This document shows positions 52,749-60,473 of a stretch of DNA of 64,000 nt, in pieces. The notes below the pieces were generated by a model. It saw nothing but the letters and a program-made list of their open reading frames with translations. It was not told the DNA's origin and searched no databases. Within the stretch, counting starts at the first letter, position 1. Each line of letters opens with the position of its first letter. Origin of the DNA: Roseiarcus fermentans (GTDB taxonomy: Bacteria > Pseudomonadota > Alphaproteobacteria > Rhizobiales > Beijerinckiaceae); the NCBI RefSeq assembly GCF_003315135.1, contig NZ_QNRK01000017.1, forward strand, positions 81,055-145,054. The letters are read 5' to 3'. The translations under genes and the position numbers were made by a program.

Positions 52749-53842
52749 CGGCGGCGCCCGAGCCAGGCGCCATCCACATTGCGCTCGCCCTCGCCGGCGA
52801 ACGGGTGGACGCCGTGCGCGTCCGCTCCACCCGTCCGGCCGGGCTGGCGCAAGCCTTTGTCGGGCGCGCCGGGAGCGAGGCGCCCGGCCTCGCCCGCCGG
52901 CTGTTCGCCCTGTGCGGGCGGGCGCAAGGCGCGGCGGCGGCCGAAGCGGTCGCCGCGGCCGCCGGGGGCGAGCGTCCGGAGGCCGCGCGCGCCGCCGACG
53001 CGATCGGCGTGCTCGCCGAGCGCGCCGCCGAATCCTTGCGCGCCTGCCTGCTCGGCTGGCCGTGGGGAGACGATTCGAGCCTGCCGCGTTCGGCGGTCGC
53101 GCCGCTGCGCGAGGCGATCGCCGCGGCGGGCCTCTTGCGCGCCGTGACAGAGGCGAACCTGCACGACGTCGCGCCGTTGCGCGCGGCGGCGGAGCGGCTC
53201 GCCGCCGCCGCCGCGGCGCTCGGCGCCGCCGCGGCCCCGGGACGTCCCGCCCCGCCCGGAACCGCCTTCGCCGCCATCGCCGGGCAATGCGCCGCGCCGC
53301 TCGCCTTCGCGCCGCCCGACGCGCTTCGTCCCGGCGACGACGCCGCCGTGGTCGCGGCGCTCGGGCGCGACCCGGATTTCGCCGCGGCTCCGTCCCTGCC
53401 CGGGCGGCGGCCGGAGACCGGCGCCTTCGCCCGGCTGTGGCGGGACGTCCCGCACGGGGACGGCGCCTGCGCCGCCCGGCTCGAAGCGCGGCGCCTCGAC
53501 ATCCGTGAGACGCTCGCGGCGCTTCGCCACACGATCGCGGGCGAGGCCGATCCGGAGTCGGTCCTGACCGGCGGTCCGGCCGGCGCGGGCGCCGGGTTCG
53601 GCGCGGTCGAATGCGCCCGCGGCCGGCTCCATCACGTCGCCCGCGTCGACGGCGACGGGCGGATCGCCGCCTATGCCGCGCTGGCGCCGACCGAATGGAA
53701 CTTTCATCCCCGGGGACCCTATGTCGCGGCGCTCGAGGGCGCGCGCCTCGGCGACCCGGCGCGAGCCCTGCTCGCCGCCGCGCGCCTCGCCGCCCTCGTC
53801 GACCCCTGCGTCGCGTTCCGCGTCACCCTCGAGGAGCCCTGA
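52745..53842 (+). CDS. hupK: hydrogenase expression/formation protein HupK
   Basis: 365-residue protein related to hydrogenase large subunits but lacking the full nickel-binding set, thought to act as a scaffold in cofactor assembly. The C-terminal part LARLWRDVPHGDG-like text (FARLWRDVPHGDGACAARLE) and YAALAPTEWNFHPRGPYVAA are recognisable. The central region is very Ala/Gly-rich. Overlaps with hupJ and hypA show continuous translation coupling. Confidence 0.88.
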   Translation: MTAAPEPGAIHIALALAGERVDAVRVRSTRPAGLAQAFVGRAGSEAPGLARRLFALCGRAQGAAAAEAVAAAAGGERPEAARAADAIGVLAERAAESLRACLLGWPWGDDSSLPRSAVAPLREAIAAAGLLRAVTEANLHDVAPLRAAAERLAAAAAALGAAAAPGRPAPPGTAFAAIAGQCAAPLAFAPPDALRPGDDAAVVAALGRDPDFAAAPSLPGRRPETGAFARLWRDVPHGDGACAARLEARRLDIRETLAALRHTIAGEADPESVLTGGPAGAGAGFGAVECARGRLHHVARVDGDGRIAAYAALAPTEWNFHPRGPYVAALEGARLGDPARALLAAARLAALVDPCVAFRVTLEEP

Positions 53843-54183
53843 TGCACGAAATGGCCCTGACCGAGAGCATCGTCGAGATCGCCGTCGAGACGGCGCGGCG
53901 CGAGGGCGCCGCTCGCGTCAGGCGCGTGTTCGTCGACGTCGGGGCGTTGAGCCACGCCGAGCCCGAGGCGCTGCTGTTCTGCTTCGACGCCGTCTCGGCC
54001 GGGACGATCGCCGCAGGCGCGACGCTCGACATCGCGCGCATTCCCGGGGCCGGATGGTGCATGGACTGCGGCAAGACGGTTCCGCTCGCCGAGCGGTTCG
54101 GCGCCTGCCCGGAGTGCGGCCGCTCGCATGTCCAGATGACGGCCGGCGATGCGATGCGGGTGCGCGAGATCGAGGTCGACTGA
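53842..54183 (+). CDS. hypA: hydrogenase nickel-incorporation metallochaperone
   Basis: 113-residue HypA. It begins MHEMALTESIVEIAVE, where His2 and Glu3 bind nickel, and has the zinc motifs GWCMDCGKTVP and GACPECGRSH. ATG overlaps the hupK stop region by one base. It is the last gene of the operon; hypB, F, C, D and E do not follow in this window. Confidence 0.95.
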   Translation: MHEMALTESIVEIAVETARREGAARVRRVFVDVGALSHAEPEALLFCFDAVSAGTIAAGATLDIARIPGAGWCMDCGKTVPLAERFGACPECGRSHVQMTAGDAMRVREIEVD

Positions 54184-54489
54184 GCGCGCGGCCAAGCAGA
54201 GTCCTTCGGCCGCCCCACGGACGTCGGGCGTCTGGAGGGCGGCGTCGCGCCGCCCTGGGCGCCCGAGACGGGCGCCCTCCAACGCAGCGCAGGGCCGTCG
54301 GGAGTTTCGGGTCCGACGGGTGTTCGGGCGTCGGCGGCGCGCCGACAGGTTTCGTCGGTTTCAGCTTCAAGGCAAGTTTGCCCGGAGCGCCCCACGATTG
54401 GAGGGCGCCCGTCTCGGGCGCCCCGGCGGCGAGACGCCGCCGCTCGCACGCGACGTTCGTTCGGCCGATTGGCGGAATCTGCAAAGTTT
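54184..54489. other. intergenic stretch after the hydrogenase operon
   Basis: About 300 bases with no gene, occupied mainly by the inverted-repeat pair 54232-54282/54398-54443 and a small palindrome GGCAAGTTTGCC (54371-54382). No terminator with a T-tract was seen after hypA. Confidence 0.55.
54232..54443. repeat. pair of near-identical inverted extragenic palindromes
   Basis: Segment 54232-54282 and the reverse complement of 54398-54443 share the run TTGGAGGGCGCCCGTCTCGG and the following GCGCCC, then a GGCGGCG-GACGCCGCC hairpin. Each unit can itself fold. A third, more degenerate relative is at 12852-12902. The family is probably dispersed through the genome. Confidence 0.7.
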
Positions 54490-54873
54490 TCAGTTGGCGC
54501 CGAGGATGAGGCAGGCGCCCGTTGCGACAATGACCAGCCCGGTCAAGCCGTGAATGCCCAGGGCGGCGCCTCGGCTTCCGCCCGAGCGAAGGACGGTCGC
54601 CATATCGCCGAAGGCGATGAGGCTCGCCACGAGCATGAATTCGCCGAGCAAGCGCGGCGATCCATTGGCCATGAGCAGCAAGACGAAAAGCCCGGCCGCG
54701 ATATCGCGGGTGCCCTTTACGGACAGCCAGGCGGTCAGTCCGATCGACGGCGGCGGCGAGTCGGCGATGCCGAAGGCGGCCGATGCTGTGGCGGGGGCCA
54801 ACCAGAAGCGCGACCCGAGGAAGAGAATTGCGACCGCGATCAGGCCGGAGAGGACATATCCAACTTGCACCAT
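54490..54873 (-). CDS. DUF4267-type small membrane protein
   Basis: 127-residue protein with four hydrophobic segments (VGYVLSGLIAVAILFLGSRF, AAGLFVLLLMANG, FMLVASLIAFGDMATVL, GIHGLTGLVIVATGACLILG). The pattern RDIAAGLFVLLL after WLSVKGTRD fits DUF4267. The ATG at 54873 is preferred because AGGAG lies upstream at the right distance. Divergent from a TetR gene, which probably represses it. Confidence 0.8.
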   Translation of the reverse strand: MVQVGYVLSGLIAVAILFLGSRFWLAPATASAAFGIADSPPPSIGLTAWLSVKGTRDIAAGLFVLLLMANGSPRLLGEFMLVASLIAFGDMATVLRSGGSRGAALGIHGLTGLVIVATGACLILGAN

Positions 54874-54904
54874 GGGGGGGAGGCTCCTGTCGTCTGCAGG
54901 GAAC

Positions 54905-54917
54905 CTAGCGATGCTAG
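54905..54917. promoter_or_regulatory. likely TetR operator between DUF4267 and TetR genes
   Basis: CTAGC-GAT-GCTAG is a perfect palindrome, and a third CTAGC occurs at 54940-54944, so GCTAGA (54913) and TCTAGC (54939-54944) form a second, wider inverted pair. All lie in the 106-base divergent promoter region. Binding by the adjacent TetR protein is the natural guess. Confidence 0.5.
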
Positions 54918-54945
54918 AATTGGGCGTCAAGCAGAAAATCTAGCG

Positions 54946-54973
54946 TTGACAGATCTTCGCGCGTCGATAGACT
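54946..54973 (+). promoter_or_regulatory. sigma-70 type promoter of the tetR gene
   Basis: TTGACA (54946-54951) and TAGACT (54968-54973) with a 16-base spacer. The ATG at 54980 is only six bases past the -10 element, so the transcript would be leaderless. Confidence 0.55.
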
Positions 54974-54979
54974 CCAGCC

Positions 54980-55546
54980 ATGTCGATCCCCGAACGCAGA
55001 GAGCGCCAGCGCGCCGAGCGCTACGAGCTCATCTTGGCTGCTGCGCAGGAACTGGCGGAAGCCGAGGGCTGGGACGCCGTCACGACGCGTCGTCTCGCCG
55101 GGCTGATCGACTACAGCCAGCCGGTCCTCTACAGCCACTTCAAGGGCAAGGCCGACATCATGGCCGCCGTGGCCATGCGCGGATTCGAAGACCTCGCGAC
55201 GCGTTTGAGACTGGAGACGGCCAACGCCACCGGCGCCCGGAACGTCTTGCGCAACGTCTGCGCCGCCTATCTCGATTTCGCCCGTTCGCGGCCGGTCGTC
55301 TACGAAGCGATGTTCGTCCTGCCGACCGGGATCAAGTTCGCCAGCGAGGAGACGCCGGCGGCTCTGCGCGCCGCTTTCGACGCGCTGGTCGCCGCGCTCG
55401 GGCCGGATCGGCCAGAGCCGGGCATCCTGGCCGAACTGCTGTGGAGCGCGTTGCACGGCATGGTCGTCCTCGCGCAGTCCGACCGGATCCCGCCCGCGAG
55501 CGCCGAGGCTCGATTGAACGTGCTCGTCGAGAAATTCAGCAGGTAG
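54980..55546 (+). CDS. TetR/AcrR family transcriptional regulator
   Basis: 188-residue regulator. The N-terminal helix-turn-helix spans residues about 8-55: RYELILAAAQELAEAEGWDA, VTTRRLAGLIDYSQPVLYSH and FKGKADIMAAVA. The C-terminal ligand domain resembles the TetR_C WHG type (LLWSALHGMVVLAQSDRIPP). The ATG immediately follows a good promoter, and no ribosome-binding site is evident. Confidence 0.92.
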   Translation: MSIPERRERQRAERYELILAAAQELAEAEGWDAVTTRRLAGLIDYSQPVLYSHFKGKADIMAAVAMRGFEDLATRLRLETANATGARNVLRNVCAAYLDFARSRPVVYEAMFVLPTGIKFASEETPAALRAAFDALVAALGPDRPEPGILAELLWSALHGMVVLAQSDRIPPASAEARLNVLVEKFSR

Positions 55547-55731
55547 CGCCGGGCGCGCGATCCGCCTGGGCGCGGTTTGCGGCGGCGCGCGGCCGACGAT
55601 TTGCGGGCGATCGACGCTGCTGACAGGATGGCGAAGCAGGAGCCGCGCCCCGCCCGACGCAGCGCGCGGAGCCCATCGACGTTCGCCGCGAAACGGCGAG
55701 GAAGCGCTCAAGCGCGCAGGAGAGGAAAATC

Positions 55732-56508
55732 TTGAGCAAACTGTTCGATCTGACCGGCCGCATCGCCATCGTCACCGGCTCTTCGCGCGGCATCGGCCGC
55801 GCCATCGCCGAGGCCTTCGCCGCCCACGGGGCGACGGTGGTGATCTCGTCGCGCAAGGCCGAGGCCTGCGCCGAAACGGCGGCGGCGATCAACGCCGCCG
55901 AGCGGCGCGAAGCCGCGGTCGCCATCGCAGCCAACATCTCGTCGAAGGACGATCTGCGACATCTCGCGGACGAAACCACGCGCCGGTTCGGGCGGATCGA
56001 CGCGCTCGTCTGCAACGCCGCCTCCAATCCCTATTTCGGGCCGATGGCCGGCATATCCGACGACCAATTCCGAAAGATCCTCGACAACAACGTGCTCGCC
56101 AACCACTGGCTGATCCAGATGGCCGCGCCGGGCATGATCGAACGGAAGGACGGCGCGATCGTCATCGTGTCGTCGATCGGCGGCCTGAAGGGCTCGCCGA
56201 TGATCGGCGCCTACAATGTGTCGAAAGCGGCCGACTTCCAGCTCGCGCGCAATCTCGCGGTCGAGTTCGGACCGCACCGCGTACGGGTCAACTGCATCGC
56301 GCCGGGCCTGGTGCGAACCGACTTCGCCCGGGCCTTGTGGGAGAATCCGGACACGCTGAAGGCGGTCACGGCGACGACGCCGCTCCGGCGGATCGGCGAG
56401 CCCGCCGAGATCGCCGGCGCCGCCGTCTACCTCGCCTCCCCGGCGAGCGCGTTCATGACCGGGCAGATCCTCGTCGTCGACGGCGGCGCGACGATCGCGG
56501 GCGGATGA
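55732..56508 (+). CDS. SDR family oxidoreductase
   Basis: 258-residue classical short-chain dehydrogenase. VTGSSRGIGRAIAEAFAAHG is the cofactor loop, VCNAASNP stands for NNAG, and the active site is VSSIGG with YNVSKAA. FMTGQILVVDGGATIAGG is the normal C-terminus. SSRKAEAC after beta2 favours NADP. The TTG start is supported by AGGAGAGGAAAA upstream. The following 290 bases (to the Rrf2 gene) carry no gene. Confidence 0.88.
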   Translation: MSKLFDLTGRIAIVTGSSRGIGRAIAEAFAAHGATVVISSRKAEACAETAAAINAAERREAAVAIAANISSKDDLRHLADETTRRFGRIDALVCNAASNPYFGPMAGISDDQFRKILDNNVLANHWLIQMAAPGMIERKDGAIVIVSSIGGLKGSPMIGAYNVSKAADFQLARNLAVEFGPHRVRVNCIAPGLVRTDFARALWENPDTLKAVTATTPLRRIGEPAEIAGAAVYLASPASAFMTGQILVVDGGATIAGG

Positions 56509-56799
56509 GGCGCCGGGCCGCCGGAGGCGGCCGTCTTGGCCCCTCCTGTTCGCCGCCGCCGACTTTGCGCCGGCGGCGGCCGGGCAGGCCGTCTCGCAAT
56601 TGACTTTGCCCGCCTCGAGGTCGTGCGCGGCCTGCGGTTCGATATGGCGGGCGGGGCCAAGCACGCGGCGGCGTGGAGGATACGTCGCCAGACTTCGTCC
56701 GGGTGGCCGGCGGCGACTTCCTGGGCGTGACGGTCTGCGTCGAGGGCGAGGCGAGGGGGCCGGAGAGGGCGAGGGCGCAGGCATCGCCGGCCAAACCTA

Positions 56800-57249
56800 T
56801 TAGATATGGTACATGTCCGCGAGTTCCGGCGGATCGGTCAGCGCGCGCAGTTCGGCCAGCGTCCGGTTGTCCAGCACGTTGGCGATGGCGTTGCGCGCCT
56901 CGACCATGACTTGCCGCACGGCGCAGGTCCTGAGGTCGGCGCAGTCGTCGCAAGGCCGGAAGGCAGTGACGGAAGCGCAGGGAATGGGCGCCAGCGGCCC
57001 GTCGAGAACCCGCACGATGGCGCCGACCCGGATCTCGTGCGCCGGCTTCGCCAGCGCGTAGCCGCCGCCCTTGCCCTTCTTCGAATAGACGAGCCCGGCG
57101 TGGCGCAGCTCGGTCAAAATGTGATCGAGAAATTTCTTCGAGATCGAGTTGGTCTCGGCGATGTCGGCGACCTGCGCCAGCGCGCCCGCCTCCACCCCTG
57201 CGAGATGGACCATGGCCTTGAGGCCGTACTTGCCTTTGTTCGTCAGCAC
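56800..57249 (-). CDS. Rrf2 family transcriptional regulator
   Basis: 149-residue winged-helix regulator. LTNKGKYGLKAMVHLAG starts the domain, with NSISKKFLDHILTELRHAGL as recognition region and KGGGYALAKPAHEIRVG as wing. Four cysteines in PCASVTAFRPCDDCADLRTC suggest an Fe-S cluster, so it may sense iron, redox or NO like IscR/RirA/NsrR. The GTG at 57249 has GAGGG upstream; longer frames are not conserved. Target genes unknown. Confidence 0.88.
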   Translation of the reverse strand: MLTNKGKYGLKAMVHLAGVEAGALAQVADIAETNSISKKFLDHILTELRHAGLVYSKKGKGGGYALAKPAHEIRVGAIVRVLDGPLAPIPCASVTAFRPCDDCADLRTCAVRQVMVEARNAIANVLDNRTLAELRALTDPPELADMYHI

Positions 57250-57575
57250 TGTTCGCCCTCGGCGGTCGTCCCGGCCCACTTCGACCGGAATGGGCGACTG
57301 AAGCTCCCGTCGACGGGGTCGCCCATTCTTCGCCACTCTCGGCTCACCATGACCGCCGGGCGGCCCGGCCGTCGATCGAGAGCAGCGCCGGTCCGGGGAA
57401 AAAAGCGACGAACGGCGCGACCTCGTGTTTCCACTTCGGCTCGCGACGACGAACACGGCCCCGAATCATCGTGCCCCAAGGCAGTAAGTTTATGGACAAA
57501 ATCGCGAGAAACAAGACCCTCGTGCGATCCCGCGTCTCCGGCGCGTCGCTGAGCGCCCCGCGCCCGGCGTTTGCC
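57250..57575. other. intergenic stretch, no gene seen
   Basis: About 325 bases between two reverse-strand genes (Rrf2 and yciB). No recognisable coding text, hairpin with T-tract or repeat. The small AT-richer part around 57480-57515 (AAGTTTATGGACAAAATCGC) follows the yciB stop. Confidence 0.45.
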
Positions 57576-58205
57576 TCAAAAATCGGTGTTCGTCGGCTCG
57601 TCCTCCTTGGTCTCGTACTTCACGATCAGCGGCGCCTGGGCGAGCGCGAACAGGATGGTCAGCGGCAGGAACCCGAAGGTCTTGAACTTGACCCACAGGT
57701 CGGTCGTCTGGGTCCGCCACACCGCCTCGTTGAGGACGGCGAGCGCGACGAAGAAGAACGCCCAGCGCCACGTGAGCAGCCGCCAGCCTTCTTCCGTGAC
57801 ATGCACCGCGCCGTCGAACAGGATCTTGAGGATCGGTTTCTTCAGCGCGAGGCCGGCGAACAGCGCCGCCGCGAACAGAAGGTAGAGCGCGGTCGGCTTG
57901 ATCTTGATCAGCGTCTCGTCGTGGAAAACCAGCGTCAGCGAGCCGAAGATCAGCACGATGGCCGCTGTCACGAGCGGCATGACGGGTATGCGCCGCAGCA
58001 CCACATAGGAGACCGCCAGCGTCACCAGCACGCTCGCCATCAGGACGCCGGTCGCGACATAGATGTCGAAGCGCGAATAGGCGGCGAAGAACAGCGCCAG
58101 CGGGCCGAGTTCGAGCAGGAGCTTGACGATCGGGTTCAGGGCTTTGCGCCGCGGCGCGGCGGTCGTTTCGGTCGGGTTCGTCCCCGTCATTTGCGTCCCC
58201 GTCAT
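57576..58205 (-). CDS. yciB: inner-membrane-spanning protein YciB (septation protein A / IspZ)
   Basis: 209-residue membrane protein with about five helices. NPIVKLLLELGPLALFFAAY, FGSLTLVFHDETLIKIKPT and LTWRWAFFFVALAVLNEAVW are characteristic YciB segments. It affects cell-envelope integrity and division in enterobacteria. The start overlaps the ftsY stop by four bases, so it is co-transcribed with ftsY, a common arrangement in Rhizobiales. Confidence 0.93.
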   Translation of the reverse strand: MTGTQMTGTNPTETTAAPRRKALNPIVKLLLELGPLALFFAAYSRFDIYVATGVLMASVLVTLAVSYVVLRRIPVMPLVTAAIVLIFGSLTLVFHDETLIKIKPTALYLLFAAALFAGLALKKPILKILFDGAVHVTEEGWRLLTWRWAFFFVALAVLNEAVWRTQTTDLWVKFKTFGFLPLTILFALAQAPLIVKYETKEDEPTNTDF

Positions 58206-59431
58206 TGGGCTTTGTCCGCCCGCTCGATGCCGGCGATGGCTTCGGCGAAGTCGCGCGCGGCGAAGGGCTCGAGGTCGTCGACGCCCTCGCCGACCCCGAT
58301 GAAATGCACCGGCAGGGCGAACTTGTCGGCGATGGCGACGAGAATGCCGCCGCGCGCCGTGCCGTCGAGCTTGGTCATCACCAGTCCGGTGACGCCGGCG
58401 ATGCGACCGAAGATCTCGACCTGGCTGAGCGCGTTCTGCCCGACCGTCGCGTCAAGAACCAGGAGCGTCGCGTGCGGGGCCTCGGGGTCGACTTTCTTCA
58501 TCACCCGGATGATCTTCTCCAGTTCGCTCATCAGCTCCGCCCGGTTCTGCAGGCGCCCGGCGGTGTCCATGAGCACGACGTCGGCGTGGAGTTCGCGGGC
58601 GCGGGTCAGCGCGTCGAAGGCGAGGCCGGCGGCGTCCGCGCCCTGGTCGCGCTCGACGAGGTCGGACCCGGTCCGGCGCGCCCAGACGCGCGCCTGTTCG
58701 ATCGCGGCGGCGCGGAAGGTGTCGCCGGCCGCCAGCACGATCGTCTTGCCCTCGCCGCGCAACTTGGCGGCGAGTTTGCCGATCGTCGTCGTCTTGCCCG
58801 ACCCGTTGACGCCGACCACCAGCACCACGAACGGCCGCTTCGTCGGGTCGATCGTCAGCGGCCGGGCGACGGGCGCGAGCGCGCGCTCGACCTCGTCCGC
58901 GAGCACCGCCTTCACCGCCTCGGGGTCGATCCCCTTCTCGTAGCGCCCGCGCCCGATCGCCTCGCGGATGCGGGTGGCGGCGGCGAGGCCGAGGTCGGCC
59001 TGGATCAGAATGTCCTCGAGGTCGTCGAGCGACTCCGCGTCGAGCTTGCGCTTGGTGAAGATGTCGGTGACGCCGCGCCCGATGCCGGTCGACGAGCGCG
59101 ACAGGCCCGTCCTCAGCCGATGGAGCCAGCCGGCCCTCGACTGGGCCGGGTCGGCGGCGGGTTCGGGCGGGGCCGCGTCGAGCGCGGGACCGGGCTCGAC
59201 CGCCGGCTCGGGCGCCGCCTCCGACTGCGACGGAAGTTCGCCGACCGCCGGGGCGGGCGCGACGACCGGTTCGGGCGGCGGCGGCGCTTCGGCTGCGGGG
59301 GGCGCCTCGGTCTCCGGCGGCGGCGCGTCGGGCGCAGGCGGAACCGCGGGTTCCGGCGCCGCCGGTCTGCCGCCGAACAGCCGGCGCATGAAACCCGGTT
59401 TGGCTGCTGTGGTGTCGGCTTCGTCGCTCAA
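58202..59431 (-). CDS. ftsY: signal recognition particle receptor FtsY
   Basis: 409-residue SRP receptor GTPase directing membrane-protein insertion. An acidic, Pro/Ala/Glu-rich A domain (to about residue 110) precedes the N domain (LSRSSTGIGRGVTDIFTKRK) and the G domain with GVNGSGKTTTIGKLAAKL (G1), VLMDTAGRLQNRAELMSEL (G3), VMTKLDGTARGG (G4) and FIGVGEGVDDLEPF. The frame is open far upstream; the TTG at 59431 (SDEADTTAAKPGFMRRLFGG) is supported by AGGAAGAG eight bases before it. Confidence 0.94.
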   Translation of the reverse strand: MSDEADTTAAKPGFMRRLFGGRPAAPEPAVPPAPDAPPPETEAPPAAEAPPPPEPVVAPAPAVGELPSQSEAAPEPAVEPGPALDAAPPEPAADPAQSRAGWLHRLRTGLSRSSTGIGRGVTDIFTKRKLDAESLDDLEDILIQADLGLAAATRIREAIGRGRYEKGIDPEAVKAVLADEVERALAPVARPLTIDPTKRPFVVLVVGVNGSGKTTTIGKLAAKLRGEGKTIVLAAGDTFRAAAIEQARVWARRTGSDLVERDQGADAAGLAFDALTRARELHADVVLMDTAGRLQNRAELMSELEKIIRVMKKVDPEAPHATLLVLDATVGQNALSQVEIFGRIAGVTGLVMTKLDGTARGGILVAIADKFALPVHFIGVGEGVDDLEPFAARDFAEAIAGIERADKAQ

Positions 59432-59605
59432 CGCATCTCTTCCTTGTCGCCCGCACGGCTCGCGGCCCCGGTCGAGGCTGCGCCCCGCATGGGCAGCGAG
59501 AACGATCTCGAGGGGCCGCGCCTCCCTTCGCGAGAAACGGCTGGAGAGGCCTCGCCTCGGATCGATCGACCTTCTGTCGCCGCGCTCTAGGCGCGGGGAG
59601 CGCAG

Positions 59606-60346
59606 TTGGCTACCTATGTCCCCATGACGCCCGAAGAAACAAGAGCGCGCCTGCTCTATCGCGACGGATTGATGCTCGTCCTCGACAAGCCGGCGGGGGT
59701 GGCGGTTCACCGCGGCCCCAAGGGCGGCGCGAGTCTCGAGGACGATTTCGACGCCCTGCGCTTTGGGCTGCCGCGTAACCCGGCCCTCGCCCATCGGCTC
59801 GACCGCGAGACCGCCGGCTGCCTGGTGCTCGGCCGCCATCACAAGGCGCTTGAGAGACTGGGGCTCCTGTTCAAGCAGGGCAAGATCGGAAAGACCTACT
59901 GGGCGGTCGTGGCCGGAGAGCCTGCGGCCGAAAGCGGCGCGATCGACCTGCCGCTCGGCCGGCTCGACGACACGCGCGGCTGGTGGATGAAGGTCGACCC
60001 CGAGGGCCAGCCGGCGCTGACCCTGTGGCGGGTCAGGGGGCGGGGACTGTGGCGGGAGGCAGCCGTAGCCTGGCTCGAACTCGAGCCGAAGACCGGGCGC
60101 ACGCACCAGTTGCGCGTCCATTGCGCCGCGATGGGCTGGGCGATCCTCGGCGATCCCGTCTACGGCGCGCGCGCCGACGTCCCCCTGCAACTGCTGGCGC
60201 GGAAAATCGTCGTGCCGATCTCGAAGTCCGGGGCGCCGGTCGAGGTCGAGGCGCCCGTGCCGCCGCATATGCGCGAGGCGCTGGCGGCGTGCGGATGGGC
60301 GCCGGACGGGGTCGCGGACCCAGCCCCCGCGGCGCCGGACCTGTAG
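59606..60346 (+). CDS. RluA-family RNA pseudouridine synthase
   Basis: 246-residue pseudouridine synthase. The catalytic aspartate is in LAHRLDRETAGCLVLGRH. LYRDGLMLVLDKPAGVAVHR opens the fold and EPKTGRTHQLRVHCAAMGWA is the conserved C-terminal motif. No S4 domain is present. TTG at 59606 or ATG at 59624 are both possible starts. Target RNA (rRNA or tRNA) not assignable. Confidence 0.92.
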   Translation: MATYVPMTPEETRARLLYRDGLMLVLDKPAGVAVHRGPKGGASLEDDFDALRFGLPRNPALAHRLDRETAGCLVLGRHHKALERLGLLFKQGKIGKTYWAVVAGEPAAESGAIDLPLGRLDDTRGWWMKVDPEGQPALTLWRVRGRGLWREAAVAWLELEPKTGRTHQLRVHCAAMGWAILGDPVYGARADVPLQLLARKIVVPISKSGAPVEVEAPVPPHMREALAACGWAPDGVADPAPAAPDL

Positions 60347-60473
60347 CGCGCGGTCGCCGACCACGCCGGCGGCGTCGGCGCCGCCGCCTTGCAAGGCTCT
60401 TGCAAGGCCGTCGTGATTGTGCGGCGCAGCGGTTTGTGAAAGGTTCGCGGCAGTTTCCGAAGAGCGAGCCCCC

